Shown here: positions 7,790 to 17,740 of the stretch, in pieces
How positions within the stretch are numbered: the stretch's first letter is position 1
Layout: each line of letters begins with the position of its first letter
From: an uncultured Oscillospiraceae bacterium
GTDB taxonomy: Bacteria; Bacillota; Clostridia; Oscillospirales; Oscillospiraceae
Direction: 5' to 3'
DNA length: 49,408 nucleotides
NCBI GenBank assembly: GCA_947168655.1
Contig: CAMVMU010000007.1
Coordinates: forward strand, 1-49,408
Notes under the pieces: model-generated
The model's database searches: none
Told to the model about the DNA's origin: nothing
The model's input: the letters and a program-made list of their open reading frames with translations, nothing else
Position numbers and translations under genes: made by a program

Positions 7790-8541
7790 TTCATTTTGTG
7801 GGCGCCGGCAGCGGCGCGCCGGATCTCATCACGATCCGGGGAAAGAACTATCTGGAGCAGGCGGACGTGATCATCTATGCCGGATCTCTGGTGAACCCCG
7901 CTCTGCTGGACTATGCCAAACCTGGCTGCGAGATCTTCAACAGCGCCACCATGACGCTGGAGGAGGTCATTTCCCAGATGGAGCGGGCGGAAAAAGAGAA
8001 TAAAATGACGGTGCGGCTCCACACAGGCGACCCCTGCCTCTATGGGGCCATTCGGGAGCAGATGGACCGCTTGAAAGAACTGAAGATCAACTTTGACGTG
8101 TGTCCCGGTGTGTCCAGCTTCTGCGGCGCCGCTGCGGCGCTGGAGGCGGAATACACCCTGCCCAACGTGAGCCAGTCGGTGATCATCACCCGCATGGCGG
8201 GGCGGACACCGGTGCCGGAGCGGGAGAGCATCCGCTCCTTTGCCGCCCACGGCGCCACCATGGTGATCTTTTTGAGCACCGGCCTCCTGCGGGAGCTGAG
8301 CGTGGAGCTGATCGCCGGCGGCTACGCCCCCGATACCCCCGCCGCCATCGTCTATAAGGCCACCTGGCCCGATGAAAAGGTGATGCGCTGCACGGTGGCA
8401 GATCTTGCCGAGACGGCGGAGCGCAACCGCGTGCGCAAGACGGCCCTCATCGTGGTGGGCCACTGCCTGGGCAGCGACTACGACCTGTCCCGGCTGTACG
8501 CGGCGGACTTCTCCACCGAGTTCCGGGAGGCCACCAAATGA
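7786..8541 (+). CDS. cbiF: Precorrin-4/cobalt-precorrin-4 C11-methyltransferase
   Basis: CbiF (CobM) uses SAM to methylate C11 of the corrin ring. The 251-residue protein has the canonical tetrapyrrole methylase layout: VGAGSGAPDLITIRG at the N terminus, YAGSLVNP, LHTGDPCLYGAI and VCPGVSSF, ending with a SAM-binding C-terminal lobe. TTGGAGGAAAACGGT precedes the ATG, which overlaps the cbiD stop as ATGA, so the two are translationally coupled. Confidence 0.95.
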   Translation: MIHFVGAGSGAPDLITIRGKNYLEQADVIIYAGSLVNPALLDYAKPGCEIFNSATMTLEEVISQMERAEKENKMTVRLHTGDPCLYGAIREQMDRLKELKINFDVCPGVSSFCGAAAALEAEYTLPNVSQSVIITRMAGRTPVPERESIRSFAAHGATMVIFLSTGLLRELSVELIAGGYAPDTPAAIVYKATWPDEKVMRCTVADLAETAERNRVRKTALIVVGHCLGSDYDLSRLYAADFSTEFREATK

Positions 8542-9530
8542 GGATCGCCGCCATCGCCTTTACCGACTGCGGCATGGCCTTGGGCCGACGATTGCAGAAG
8601 AAGGTGGAGGGCCTGACGCTGAGCCGCTGCGAGAGCGGCGGCCTGGCGCGCTGGACGGAGCGGGCCTTTGCGGAGAATGACGCCCTGGTGTTCATCGGGG
8701 CGGCGGGTATTGCCGTGCGGGCTATCGCGCCCTACGTGCGTGCCAAGACATCCGATCCCGCCGTAGTGGTCATGGACGAGCTGGGTACATTCGCTATCCC
8801 GGTCCTGTCCGGCCATCTGGGCGGAGCCAACGAACTGGCCGCTTCGCTTGCCCGGTACGCAGGCGCCCTGCCGGTCATCACCACCGCTACGGACGTCCAC
8901 GGTATGTTCGCCGTGGACAGCTGGGCCAGAAATCAGGGACTGACGGTGGCCAACCCCCAGCGGATCAAGTGGATCTCCGCCCGGCTTTTGGCGGGGGAGA
9001 CCATCCGGCTCAAAAGCCTGTACCCCATTGCGGGGCAGCCACCCGCCCATGTGGAGCTGGCGGAGGAGGACTACGACGTGCTGGTGAGCCACCGCTCCCG
9101 GGGCAGAGCCGAGGCTCTGCGCCTGGTGCCCCGGATCGTCACCGTGGGCATCGGCTGCCGCCGCGGCACGGAACAGGCGGCCATCGAGGAGGCGGTGTCC
9201 GCATCGCTGAGCAAGAACGGCTGCCATGCCTCCGCCGTGGAAGCCGTGGCCACCATCGATCTGAAGGCGGACGAGCCGGGACTGCTGGATTACTGCCGCA
9301 GCCGCGATTTGCCGCTGGTGACCTATTCCGCCGAGGAGCTCTCGGCGGTGCCGGGCAGCTTCACCGGCTCGGCGTTTGTGAAAAAAACCACCGGCGTGGA
9401 CAACGTTTGCGAGCGCGCGGCGGTGCGATACAGCGGCGGACGGCTGCTGACGAGGAAAGAGGCCGGCAACGGCGTCACCGTGGCCCTGGCCATCCGGGAA
9501 CCTGATTTGAAATTTGGAGAGAGCGTATGA
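8538..9530 (+). CDS. cbiG: Cobalt-precorrin-5A hydrolase
   Basis: CbiG opens the delta-lactone of cobalt-precorrin-5A and releases the C20-derived two-carbon unit as acetaldehyde, a hallmark of the anaerobic pathway. At 330 residues it has the N-terminal CbiG domain (VFIGAAGIAVRAIAPYV), the central region with LSGHLGGANELA, and the C-terminal domain beginning near VTVGIGCRRGT. Its presence supports the oxygen-independent route. The ATGA overlaps with both neighbours show coupled translation. Confidence 0.93.
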   Translation: MRIAAIAFTDCGMALGRRLQKKVEGLTLSRCESGGLARWTERAFAENDALVFIGAAGIAVRAIAPYVRAKTSDPAVVVMDELGTFAIPVLSGHLGGANELAASLARYAGALPVITTATDVHGMFAVDSWARNQGLTVANPQRIKWISARLLAGETIRLKSLYPIAGQPPAHVELAEEDYDVLVSHRSRGRAEALRLVPRIVTVGIGCRRGTEQAAIEEAVSASLSKNGCHASAVEAVATIDLKADEPGLLDYCRSRDLPLVTYSAEELSAVPGSFTGSAFVKKTTGVDNVCERAAVRYSGGRLLTRKEAGNGVTVALAIREPDLKFGESV

Positions 9531-10258
9531 AGAGATTGTATGTAGTAGGCATCGGCCCCGGCAGCCACCGGGGAATGACCATCGCCGCCGATGAGGCGCT
9601 GCATGAAGCGGACACCATCATCGGTTACAGCAAATATGTGGAGCTGGTGCGCCCCTATTATCCCGACAAGGAGTACCGGGACACAGGCATGACCCGGGAG
9701 ACGGAGCGCTGCGCCCTGGCGCTGGAGCTGGCGCAGGGCGGCAGGACCGTGGCGCTGGTTTGCAGCGGCGACAGCAGCGTCTACGGCATGGCGGGGCTCA
9801 TCTATGAGCTGGCCGGAGAAAACAGCGGTGTGGAGATCCGGGTGATCCCCGGCGTGACGGCGGCTCTCAGCGGCGGCGCCATTCTGGGCGCGCCTCTGGG
9901 CCACGACTTCGCCGTCATCAGTCTCAGCGACCTGCTGACGCCGTGGGAGACCATTGAAAAGCGGCTGCGCGCCGGTGCCGCCGGGGACTTCTGCATGAGC
10001 CTCTACAACCCCGGCAGCCACAAGCGCACCGACTACCTGCAAAAGGCCTGCGACATCCTGCTGGAGACGCTGCCCTCTGAGACGGTCTGCGGCCTGGCCA
10101 TGCAGATCGGCAGAGAGGGGGAGGCATTTCGTGTGCTGACCCTGGGCGAGCTGCGCGACACAGCGGTGGACATGTTCACCACTGTGTTCATCGGCAACTC
10201 CCAGACCCGAGTCATCGGCGGCAGAATGGTGACGCCCAGGGGGTATCACATTGATTGA
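9527..10258 (+). CDS. cbiH: Cobalt-precorrin-3B C17-methyltransferase
   Basis: CbiH (CobJ) methylates C17 and drives ring contraction. The 243-residue protein shows the methylase N terminus VGIGPGSHRGMT, GYSKYVELV, CSGDSSVYGMAG and VIPGVTAALSGGA, followed by SLSDLLTPWETIEKR and YNPGSHKR, which identify this family among the corrin methylases. It starts within ATGA shared with the cbiG stop and overlaps the next gene by 8 nt. Confidence 0.94.
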   Translation: MKRLYVVGIGPGSHRGMTIAADEALHEADTIIGYSKYVELVRPYYPDKEYRDTGMTRETERCALALELAQGGRTVALVCSGDSSVYGMAGLIYELAGENSGVEIRVIPGVTAALSGGAILGAPLGHDFAVISLSDLLTPWETIEKRLRAGAAGDFCMSLYNPGSHKRTDYLQKACDILLETLPSETVCGLAMQIGREGEAFRVLTLGELRDTAVDMFTTVFIGNSQTRVIGGRMVTPRGYHID

Positions 10259-11003
10259 TATTCTGCTGTTCGGCGGCACCACCGAAGGCCGTGAACTGTC
10301 GGAGGCGCTGAAAAGGAATAATATTTCCGCCATGGTCTGCGTGGCCACGGAGTACGGCGAATCATTGCTGGAGCCGGGCGGAAGTCTGCAGGTCCACGCA
10401 GGCCGCCTGGACGAGGACGCCATGGCGGCGCTGATGGAGCGGGAACAGCCCCGGCTGGTGCTGGACGCCACCCACCCCTATGCCGACGGCGTCAGCCGCT
10501 GCATCCAGGGCGCCTGTGCCGCCACGGGCCGGATCTACCGCCGCGTGCTGCGCCAGTCCGCCATGGAGGGGGATTGTCTCACCTTCCCGGATATGGCGGC
10601 GCTCATTGACTGGCTGAAGGGACAAGAGGGAATCATCTTCTCCTCCCTGGGGTCCAAGGAGGCCCGTGCTCTCAGCGAGATACCCGATTTTCAGCAGCGG
10701 GTCTGGCTGCGTGTGCTGCCCTCGCTGGAGGGACTGGAGGGCTGCCTGAAGGCGGGTTTCCCGGCCAGACACATCATCTGCATGCAGGGGCCTTTTTCCA
10801 GAGAACTGAATGAGGCCATGTTCCGGGCAGCGGGAGCGGAAATACTGATTACCAAGGAGTCCGGCGCCGCCGGCGGCTTCACGGAAAAGCTGGAAGCGGC
10901 CCGCGCCTGCGGCATGACCACGGCGGTGCTGGCCCGGCCCAAGGACACCGACGGCCTGACAGCGGCGGAATGGCTGCGGCGCATCGAGGAAGGAACGATA
11001 TGA
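10251..11003 (+). CDS. cobK: Precorrin-6A/cobalt-precorrin-6A reductase
   Basis: CobK/CbiJ reduces the ring of precorrin-6A with NAD(P)H. The 250-residue protein begins with LFGGTTEGREL, followed by the typical DATHPYA block (residues about 74-80) and ITKESGAAGG near the C terminus. The start is TTG 10251, preceded by AGGGGG about 7 nt upstream; an ATG would require discarding the nucleotide-binding glycine loop. It overlaps cbiH by 8 nt. Confidence 0.92.
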   Translation: MIDILLFGGTTEGRELSEALKRNNISAMVCVATEYGESLLEPGGSLQVHAGRLDEDAMAALMEREQPRLVLDATHPYADGVSRCIQGACAATGRIYRRVLRQSAMEGDCLTFPDMAALIDWLKGQEGIIFSSLGSKEARALSEIPDFQQRVWLRVLPSLEGLEGCLKAGFPARHIICMQGPFSRELNEAMFRAAGAEILITKESGAAGGFTEKLEAARACGMTTAVLARPKDTDGLTAAEWLRRIEEGTI

Positions 11004-12190
11004 AAACTGTAACCATCGTGGGGACCGGCATGGGCCCCGGCACCGTGACGGCGGAGGGCCTGCGGGCCATCGAGAGTGCCGACGTGCTGCTGGGCGCGCC
11101 CCGCATGCTGGCCGACTATGCCTACCTGAACAAGACCTCCGTGGCGGCCTACACGGCAGAGAAGATCCGCCCGGTGCTGGCAGAGCACGGCAACGGCAAC
11201 TATGCGGTGCTGGTGTCCGGTGACACGGGCTTTTACAGCGCCGCAGCGGCGCTGTGCCGTGAACTGGAGGGTTGTGAAGTGCGGGTGCTGCCCGGTATTT
11301 CGTCCCTCAACTACTTCTGTGCCCGGCTGGGCCGGACGTGGCAGGACACCGCCCTTGTCAGCTGCCACGGACGGAATGGCTCTCTGGTGGACACTGTCCG
11401 CCGCAGCGCCGCCACCTTTGCCCTTACCGGCGGCAACATCCCGGACCTGGCGGATGCGCTGTGCCGCGCCGGCTTCGGCGGCCTTACCGCCCGGGTGGGG
11501 GAGCGGCTGGGCATGGAGGAGGAGCGCATTCTCTCTATGTCTGTGGAACAGCTGAAAGAGGAGAACTTTGACTCCCTGGCAGTGCTTCTCATTGAGAATC
11601 CGGCGCCGGACGACCGGACCCGCTGCGGCATCCCGGACGGGGAATTTGTCCGGGGCAAGGTGCCCATGACCAAGGCGGAGATCCGGGCGATTACCATGAG
11701 CAAGCTGGGCATTCGCCCCGGCGACGTCTGCTGGGACGTGGGCTGCGGCACCGGCTCGGTGACGGTGGAGATGGCCCTGGCGGCTTACAAAGGGCGGGTA
11801 TACGGTGTCGACAAGAACGAGGAGGCCGTAGCCCTGACGGAGCAGAACGCCGCCGCCTTCCACCTGGGCAACGTGAATGCCATTTGCGGCGGCGCACCGG
11901 AGGCGCTGCGGGACCTGCCCACCCCGGACGCCGTGTTCATCGGCGGCAGCGGCGGCCGGATGGACGCCGTCTTTGACATTATACTGGATAAAAATCCCCG
12001 GGCCCGCATCGTGGTCAACGCAATCGCCCTGGAGAGCGTCCAGGCGGCGCTGGCGGCCTTTGCCGCTCACGGTATGGAGCCGGAACTGGTGCAGGTGGGG
12101 GTGTCCGCCGCCAAGGCGGTGGCAGGACTCCACATGATGATGGCCCAGAACCCCATTTTCATCATAAGCGGAGGCGGCAGCCATGAATGA
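11000..12190 (+). CDS. cobL: Precorrin-6Y C5,15-methyltransferase (fused CbiE-CbiT)
   Basis: This is a 396-residue fusion. Residues 1 to about 200 form the CbiE tetrapyrrole methylase (IVGTGMGPGTVT, LVSGDTGFYSAA, VLPGISSLNYFCARLG), which methylates C5. Residues from about 225 form CbiT, a class I SAM methyltransferase with D246-V-G-C-G-T-G, which methylates C15 and decarboxylates the C12 acetate. In several Clostridia these are separate genes; the fusion is the CobL form. It overlaps cobK (ATGA) and cbiA (8 nt). Confidence 0.94.
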   Translation: MKTVTIVGTGMGPGTVTAEGLRAIESADVLLGAPRMLADYAYLNKTSVAAYTAEKIRPVLAEHGNGNYAVLVSGDTGFYSAAAALCRELEGCEVRVLPGISSLNYFCARLGRTWQDTALVSCHGRNGSLVDTVRRSAATFALTGGNIPDLADALCRAGFGGLTARVGERLGMEEERILSMSVEQLKEENFDSLAVLLIENPAPDDRTRCGIPDGEFVRGKVPMTKAEIRAITMSKLGIRPGDVCWDVGCGTGSVTVEMALAAYKGRVYGVDKNEEAVALTEQNAAAFHLGNVNAICGGAPEALRDLPTPDAVFIGGSGGRMDAVFDIILDKNPRARIVVNAIALESVQAALAAFAAHGMEPELVQVGVSAAKAVAGLHMMMAQNPIFIISGGGSHE

Positions 12191-13508
12191 CCGTGTTCTG
12201 ATTGCCGGGACAAACTCCGGCTGCGGCAAGACCACTGTGACCTGCGCCCTGCTGCGGGCGCTGAAGAACCGGGGCCTCAAGCTCCAATCCTTCAAGTGCG
12301 GCCCCGACTATATCGACCCCATGTTCCACCGGGAGGTCATCGGCGTGCCCGCCCGGAATCTGGACCCGTTTTTCAGCACGCCGGAGCAGCTGCGCTGTCA
12401 GTTGGGCACTGCAGCGGACCGGGTCTCCGTGCTGGAGGGCGTCATGGGCTATTATGACGGCATCGGTCCCCAGGGCGATTGCAGCACCTACCACGTGGCA
12501 AAGGCGACGCAGACCCCCGTGATCCTGACGGTGAACGTCCGGGGAATGTATACCTCCGCCGGTGCGCTGATCCGGGGCTTCCGGGATTTTCGCCCTGAGA
12601 GCGGCGTGGCGGGCGTGATTTTCAACCAGGCGTCGAAAATGCTCTACGGCGACCTGTGTAAAATCGCCCGGGACGCCGGGGTAAAGCCTCTGGGCTATCT
12701 GCCCCGGGCGGAGGAGGCGGTTATCGGCAGCCGCCATCTGGGACTCATCACCGCCGCCGAGATCGCCGATCTCCGGCAGCGGCTGGACCGACTGGGGGAG
12801 CTGGCGGAGCAGTGCCTGGACCTGGACGCCATCCTTGCCCTGACGGCGGAGACGTCTGAACTGCCGAAACAACAACCCATTGCCCCTGTGGCAAAGGACG
12901 TCCGCATGGCTGTGGCCCGGGATGAGGCCTTTTGCTTCCTCTACGAGGAAAACCTCCGCGCGCTGGAGGCGCTGGGCTGTGAGCTGGTTTTTTTCAGTCC
13001 CATCCACGATGCCCATCTGCCGGCGGGCGTGCGGGGGCTCTACCTGCCGGGCGGTTACCCGGAACTGCATCTGGAGGAGCTGTCCCAAAACCCCGTTCGC
13101 CATGAGATTCGCCGCGCGGTGGAGGCGGGCCTGCCCACCGTGGCCGAGTGCGGCGGTTTCCTCTATCTCCACGACACCCTGGACGGGGCGGAGATGGCGG
13201 GGGTGATCCACGCCGCCGCCTACCGCACGGATAAGCTCCAGCGGTTCGGTTATGTAAACTTGACGGCGGAGCGTGACAATCTCCTGTGCCATACAGGGGA
13301 GAGCACCCGCGCCCACGAATTTCATTACTACGACAGCGCCGACAACGGCAGCGGCTTCACAGCCGCCAAGCCCACCGGCAAGCGGAGCTGGCCCTGCGTC
13401 CATGCCGGAGATACGCTGTACGCGGGCTTCCCCCATCTGTACTTCCCGGCAAACATGACCTTTGCGGAAAACTTTGTGAGAAAGGCGGCAACATATGCTG
13501 CAATATGA
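12183..13508 (+). CDS. cbiA: Cobyrinate a,c-diamide synthase
   Basis: CbiA amidates the a and c side chains of cobyrinate using ATP and glutamine. The 441-residue protein has the P-loop GTNSGCGKT (9-17) in an N-terminal dethiobiotin-synthetase-like domain and a class I glutaminase domain with nucleophile C323 in AECGGFLYL, after YLPGGYPELHLEEL. The family histidine is in FHYYDS / TRAHEF. It overlaps cobL and cbiB, within the coupled operon. Confidence 0.95.
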   Translation: MNDRVLIAGTNSGCGKTTVTCALLRALKNRGLKLQSFKCGPDYIDPMFHREVIGVPARNLDPFFSTPEQLRCQLGTAADRVSVLEGVMGYYDGIGPQGDCSTYHVAKATQTPVILTVNVRGMYTSAGALIRGFRDFRPESGVAGVIFNQASKMLYGDLCKIARDAGVKPLGYLPRAEEAVIGSRHLGLITAAEIADLRQRLDRLGELAEQCLDLDAILALTAETSELPKQQPIAPVAKDVRMAVARDEAFCFLYEENLRALEALGCELVFFSPIHDAHLPAGVRGLYLPGGYPELHLEELSQNPVRHEIRRAVEAGLPTVAECGGFLYLHDTLDGAEMAGVIHAAAYRTDKLQRFGYVNLTAERDNLLCHTGESTRAHEFHYYDSADNGSGFTAAKPTGKRSWPCVHAGDTLYAGFPHLYFPANMTFAENFVRKAATYAAI

Positions 13509-14451
13509 TACGCTGGCGCTGCTGCTGGGCTTCGGACTGGATCTGCTGCTGGGGGATCCCCAGGGCTGGCCCCACCTGGTGCGGTACTATGGCAAGGTGA
13601 TCGAGGCGCTGGAAAAGCTGCTCTACCCCATGGCCAACAAGCGCCTTGGGGGCGCACTGCTGGTGCTGGGCACGCTGATTCTCGGCGCGGGCGTTCCCAC
13701 CGCCGTGTTGTGGCTTGCGTGGAAGCTGAGCCCCTGGTGCTATGCGGCGGTTGGAGCCATTCTGAGCTGGCAGTGCCTGGCCGCCCGGAGCCTCCGGGTG
13801 GAGAGCCTCCGGGTTTACCGGGTGCTGAAAACCGGCACCCTGGCCGAGGCGCAGCAGGCCGTGGGCATGATCGTGGGCCGTGACACTGCTGTGCTGGACG
13901 AGGCGGGCGTGACCCGTGCCGCGGTGGAGACGGTGGCGGAAAACACCTCCGATGGGGAGGTGGCCCCCCTCTTTTACATGATGCTGCTGGGTCCGGCGGG
14001 CGGCTGCCTCTACAAGGCGGTGAACACCATGGATTCCATGGTGGGGTACCGCAACGAGCGATATGAGCATTTCGGCACCTGCGCCGCCCGGCTGGACGAC
14101 GTGATGAACTACGTCCCCGCCCGGCTCTCGGCCCTGCTGATGATCGCCGCTGCGGCCATCTGCCGCAAGGACGTGAAGAACGCCTGGCGGATCTGGCGGC
14201 GGGACCGGCGCAACCACGCCAGCCCCAACTCCGCCCAGACCGAGTCGGTGATGGCCGGCGCATTGGACGTGCGTCTGGCGGGCGACGCCATCTACGGCGG
14301 GGTGGTCCACAAGAAACCCTATATCGGCGACGATATCCGCCCCATCGAGGCGGAGGATATCCGCCGCTCCCACGCCCTGCTCTACGGCACGGCGTGGCTG
14401 ATGCTGCTTTTGACCCTGCTGGAGAGGATGTGTCTGTATGCTGCCCTATGA
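13495..14451 (+). CDS. cbiB: Adenosylcobinamide-phosphate synthase
   Basis: CbiB is the integral membrane protein that joins aminopropanol phosphate (or ethanolamine phosphate) to adenosylcobyric acid. The 318-residue sequence has the family N terminus LLLGFGLDLLLGDPQGWPHLVR, hydrophobic segments around residues 45-90, the block ENTSDGEVAPLFY, and NTMDSMVGYRNERY. It is followed directly by cobD, whose product makes the aminopropanol phosphate it uses; the two overlap by 14 nt. Confidence 0.94.
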   Translation: MLQYDTLALLLGFGLDLLLGDPQGWPHLVRYYGKVIEALEKLLYPMANKRLGGALLVLGTLILGAGVPTAVLWLAWKLSPWCYAAVGAILSWQCLAARSLRVESLRVYRVLKTGTLAEAQQAVGMIVGRDTAVLDEAGVTRAAVETVAENTSDGEVAPLFYMMLLGPAGGCLYKAVNTMDSMVGYRNERYEHFGTCAARLDDVMNYVPARLSALLMIAAAAICRKDVKNAWRIWRRDRRNHASPNSAQTESVMAGALDVRLAGDAIYGGVVHKKPYIGDDIRPIEAEDIRRSHALLYGTAWLMLLLTLLERMCLYAAL

Positions 14452-15475
14452 CCACGGCGGAGATATCTACGGCGGACAGGAGATCCGGGTGGATTTCTCC
14501 GTGAATACCAACCCTCTGGGGATGCCGGAGTCGGTGATCCGCGCCATCCGGGAGGGAACGGACCAGGACGTCCGCTACCCCGACTACCAGTGCCGCGCCC
14601 TGCGCCGGGCACTGGCGCAGCGATATCATGTGGGGGAGGGGAAGATCCTCTGCGGCAACGGCACGGCGGACCTGATCTTCCGCGTCTGCGCCTGTCTCCG
14701 GCCCCGGCGGGTGCTGATCCCGGCCCCCACCTTCTCCGAGTACGGCAGGAGCGCCTCTCTCTTCGGCGCTGAGATCAATGAATATCCCCTGCGGGAGGGC
14801 GGCGGTTTCGCTGTGGACAGCGGCTTTCTGGCCGCCATCACCCCGGGGACGGATCTGGTGTTCCTGTGCAACCCCAACAACCCCACCGGGCGGCTGTGCG
14901 ATCCGGCGCTGCTGGAGGAGATCGTCCTCCAGTGCGGGGAAAACGGCACGGTGCTGGTGGTGGATGAGTGCTTCATCGAGTTCACCGATGGAAAGTCCAT
15001 TTTGCCGCTGATGGCCGAGAATCCCCATCTGCTGATTCTGCGGGCCTTCACCAAGCTCTATGCCATGGCAGGGCTGCGGCTGGGATATCTGCTCTGCGCG
15101 GATGAGGCGCTGCTGGATCGCATCGCCGCCCACGGCGCCCAGTGGAGCGTATCCACCGTGGCCCAGCGGGCGGGACTGGCGGCCTTGACGGAGACGGACT
15201 GGTCGGAAAAGACCCGGAGATTTATTTCTGCCCAGCGCAGCTATCTATTGGAAGAGCTGACCAGACTGGGCTTGAAGGCATATCCCGGCGAGGCCAATTA
15301 CCTGCTGATCCGCGCTCCGTTTCCCATTCGCCAACCCCTGCTGGAGCGGGGGCTGATGGTCCGGGACGGCGGCACATTCACCGGATTGGATGAAACCTAT
15401 TTCCGCGTCGGCGTCAGGACGGCGGCGGAAAATCAACTGTTGATCGACACATTGCGGGAGGTGCTGCATGGCTAA
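14438..15475 (+). CDS. cobD: Threonine-phosphate decarboxylase
   Basis: CobD is a PLP enzyme of the aspartate aminotransferase fold that decarboxylates L-threonine phosphate to (R)-1-amino-2-propanol phosphate for the nucleotide loop. The 345-residue protein has [10 protein letters not shown] at the N terminus, NPNNPTG in the substrate/PLP region and the PLP lysine K206 in [16 protein letters not shown]. HisC-type aminotransferases look similar, but the position between cbiB and cobQ and the N-terminal HGGD motif make CobD the better call. Confidence 0.9.
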   Translation: MLPYDHGGDIYGGQEIRVDFSVNTNPLGMPESVIRAIREGTDQDVRYPDYQCRALRRALAQRYHVGEGKILCGNGTADLIFRVCACLRPRRVLIPAPTFSEYGRSASLFGAEINEYPLREGGGFAVDSGFLAAITPGTDLVFLCNPNNPTGRLCDPALLEEIVLQCGENGTVLVVDECFIEFTDGKSILPLMAENPHLLILRAFTKLYAMAGLRLGYLLCADEALLDRIAAHGAQWSVSTVAQRAGLAALTETDWSEKTRRFISAQRSYLLEELTRLGLKAYPGEANYLLIRAPFPIRQPLLERGLMVRDGGTFTGLDETYFRVGVRTAAENQLLIDTLREVLHG

Positions 15476-16949
15476 GGTGATTATGGTGCAGGGCACCATG
15501 TCCAACGCGGGCAAGAGCCTGCTGGTGGCGGGATTGTGCCGGGTGTTCCGGCAGGACGGCTACCGGGTGGCGCCCTTCAAGAGCCAGAACATGGCCCTCA
15601 ATTCCTTCATCACCCGGGAGGGGCTGGAGATGGGCCGGGCCCAGGTGGTCCAGGCGGAGGCCTGCGGCGTGGAGCCGTCGGTGCTGATGAACCCCATCCT
15701 CCTGAAGCCCACCACGGACGTGGGTTCCCAGGTCATCGTCAACGGCGAGGTGCTGGGGAACATGTCGGCGGTGGAGTATTTCGCCATGAAGCGGACGCTG
15801 ATCCCCAAGATCATGGAAGCCTACAACACCCTGTCCGCCCGGAACGACATCATCGTCATCGAGGGCGCCGGCAGTCCGGCGGAGATCAACCTCAAGACGG
15901 ATGACATCGTGAACATGGGCCTTGCCAAAATGGTCCGCGCCCCCGTTCTGCTGGTGGGCGACATCGACCGGGGCGGCGTGTTCGCCCAGCTCTACGGCAC
16001 CGTGGCCCTGCTGGATGACGAGGAGCAGCGGCTGGTGAAGGGAACCGTCATCAACAAGTTCCGGGGCGACGTGGAGATCCTGCGCCCCGGCCTCAAGATG
16101 CTGGAGGACCTGACCCACAAGCCGGTGGTAGGCGTGCTGCCCTATCTGAAGGTGGACATCGAGGACGAGGACAGCCTCACCGAGCGCTTTGGCCGGCAGA
16201 GTCGTGCCGCACTGGACATCGCCGTGATCCGCCTGCCCCGCATCTCCAATTTCACCGATTTTACCGCGCTGGAGGCCACCACAGGGGTGGGCGTGCGGTA
16301 TGTCGCTTCGCCCCGTCAGCTGGGCAACCCCGATCTGGTGATCCTGCCCGGCACCAAGAGCACCATTGCCGATCTCCTGTGGCTCCGTCAATGCGGCCTG
16401 GAGGCGGCCATTAAGAAGCTTTCCGCCGCCGGGACGCCGGTGTGCGGCATCTGCGGCGGCTATCAGATGCTGGGCAGGACCATCACCGACAGCTGCGGCG
16501 CCGAGGGCGGCGGCAGTGTGGACGGCATGGGCCTGCTGCCTATGGTCACGGATTTCGCCGCCGAGAAGCACCGCACCCGCGTCCGGGGCACCGTCATTGG
16601 CGGTGCGCTCACCGGCGCGGAGCTGGAGGGTTACGAGATCCACATGGGCGAGACCACCCTCCTGGAGGGGGCGCAGCCTCTGGTGAAGCTGGACAGCGGC
16701 GCCTTTGACGGCTGCGTCAGCGGTCATGTCTTCGGCAGCTACCTCCACGGCTTCTACGACACGGAGTCCTGCCGCCGGGCGGTGCTGACCATGCTGTGCC
16801 GCCGCAAGGGCATGGATGAGAGCGAGCTGACCACCTTTGATTACGCCGCCTACAAGGAGCAGCAGTACGATCTGCTGGCTGATGCCGTACGCAAGAACAT
16901 GGACATGGCGGCCATCTACCGCATACTGGAGGAGGGCATCACGGAATGA
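15468..16949 (+). CDS. cobQ: Cobyric acid synthase
   Basis: CobQ/CbiP performs four successive ATP- and glutamine-dependent amidations to give adenosylcobyric acid. The 493-residue protein has the P-loop GTMSNAGKS (9-17), [11 protein letters not shown], and a C-terminal glutaminase domain with nucleophile C329 in [11 protein letters not shown] and the histidine in GSYLHGFYD. Length matches the family. It overlaps cobD by 8 nt and cbiC by 4 nt. Confidence 0.95.
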   Translation: MAKVIMVQGTMSNAGKSLLVAGLCRVFRQDGYRVAPFKSQNMALNSFITREGLEMGRAQVVQAEACGVEPSVLMNPILLKPTTDVGSQVIVNGEVLGNMSAVEYFAMKRTLIPKIMEAYNTLSARNDIIVIEGAGSPAEINLKTDDIVNMGLAKMVRAPVLLVGDIDRGGVFAQLYGTVALLDDEEQRLVKGTVINKFRGDVEILRPGLKMLEDLTHKPVVGVLPYLKVDIEDEDSLTERFGRQSRAALDIAVIRLPRISNFTDFTALEATTGVGVRYVASPRQLGNPDLVILPGTKSTIADLLWLRQCGLEAAIKKLSAAGTPVCGICGGYQMLGRTITDSCGAEGGGSVDGMGLLPMVTDFAAEKHRTRVRGTVIGGALTGAELEGYEIHMGETTLLEGAQPLVKLDSGAFDGCVSGHVFGSYLHGFYDTESCRRAVLTMLCRRKGMDESELTTFDYAAYKEQQYDLLADAVRKNMDMAAIYRILEEGITE

Positions 16950-17578
16950 ACATTGAACTGGAACAGGTCACCCCCATGGAGATCGAGCGTCGCAGCTTTG
17001 AGATCATCGAGTCGGAGCTGCCCCACCCGCTGGACCCGGAGCTGGCCCCCATTATCAAGCGGGTCATCCATACCTCGGCGGATTTTGAGTACGCCGACAG
17101 CCTGTGCTTTTCCCCGAACGTGGTGAATAAGGCACTGGACGCCATTCGGAGAGGCGCCTGCATCGTCACAGACACCAACATGGGCAAGGCGGGCATCAAC
17201 AAGAAGGCTCTTGCCCGCCACGGCGGGGAGGTCTTCTGCTTCATGGCCGACGAGGATGTGGCAGCCATGGCCAAGGCCAACGGCACCACCCGGGCTGTGG
17301 CCTCCATGGATAAGGCCGCCGCGCTGGACCGCCCGCTGATTTTCGCCATTGGCAATGCCCCCACCGCCCTGATCCGGCTCTATGAGCTGATCGAGGCGGG
17401 CAAGCTCCGGCCGGAGCTGATCATCGGCGTGCCGGTAGGCTTCGTAAATGTGGTGCAGTCCAAGGAACTGATCATGACGGCTGACGTGCCCTACATCGTG
17501 GCACGGGGCCGCAAGGGCGGCAGCAACGTGGCCGCCGCCATCTGCAACGCCCTGCTTTACCTGCTGGGGCGGGAATAA
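16946..17578 (+). CDS. cbiC: Precorrin-8X/cobalt-precorrin-8 methylmutase
   Basis: CbiC moves the C11 methyl group to C12, giving cobyrinate. The 210-residue protein has the catalytic H42 in [12 protein letters not shown], then [11 protein letters not shown], and ends with [17 protein letters not shown] and [18 protein letters not shown]. It is the last gene of the operon even though its step comes before CbiA. A terminator follows about 25 nt downstream. The ATGA overlap with cobQ shows coupling. Confidence 0.95.
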   Translation: MNIELEQVTPMEIERRSFEIIESELPHPLDPELAPIIKRVIHTSADFEYADSLCFSPNVVNKALDAIRRGACIVTDTNMGKAGINKKALARHGGEVFCFMADEDVAAMAKANGTTRAVASMDKAAALDRPLIFAIGNAPTALIRLYELIEAGKLRPELIIGVPVGFVNVVQSKELIMTADVPYIVARGRKGGSNVAAAICNALLYLLGRE

Positions 17579-17602
17579 ATGACAAAAAAGAGGGACGGGC
17601 AG

Positions 17603-17640
17603 AAAGAGGCACTTCGTAAGGAAGTGCCTCTTTCATGCTT
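17603..17640 (+). terminator. Terminator of the cobalamin operon
   Basis: AAAGAGGCACTTC (17603-17615) and GAAGTGCCTCTTT (17621-17633) form a perfect 13-bp stem with a 5-nt loop, followed by a weak T-rich tail. Confidence 0.8.
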
Positions 17641-17655
17641 TTGAGAGTAACGTAA

Positions 17656-17684
17656 TTGACCATACCGAATAGGGGTGGTAAAAT
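17656..17684 (+). promoter_or_regulatory. Predicted promoter of the GNAT acetyltransferase gene
   Basis: TTGACC (17656-17661) and TAAAAT (17679-17684) with a 17-bp spacer. Confidence 0.65.
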
Positions 17685-17740
17685 CAGTTCGACAAACCGG
17701 AATTTGTGGAGGATGAAATGGACAGCTTAAGGAGATTGAA

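Noticed and set aside
10691-12295. 534-residue minus-strand open frame across cobK, cobL and cbiA
   Set aside because: Crosses three clearly identified genes and has no family features.
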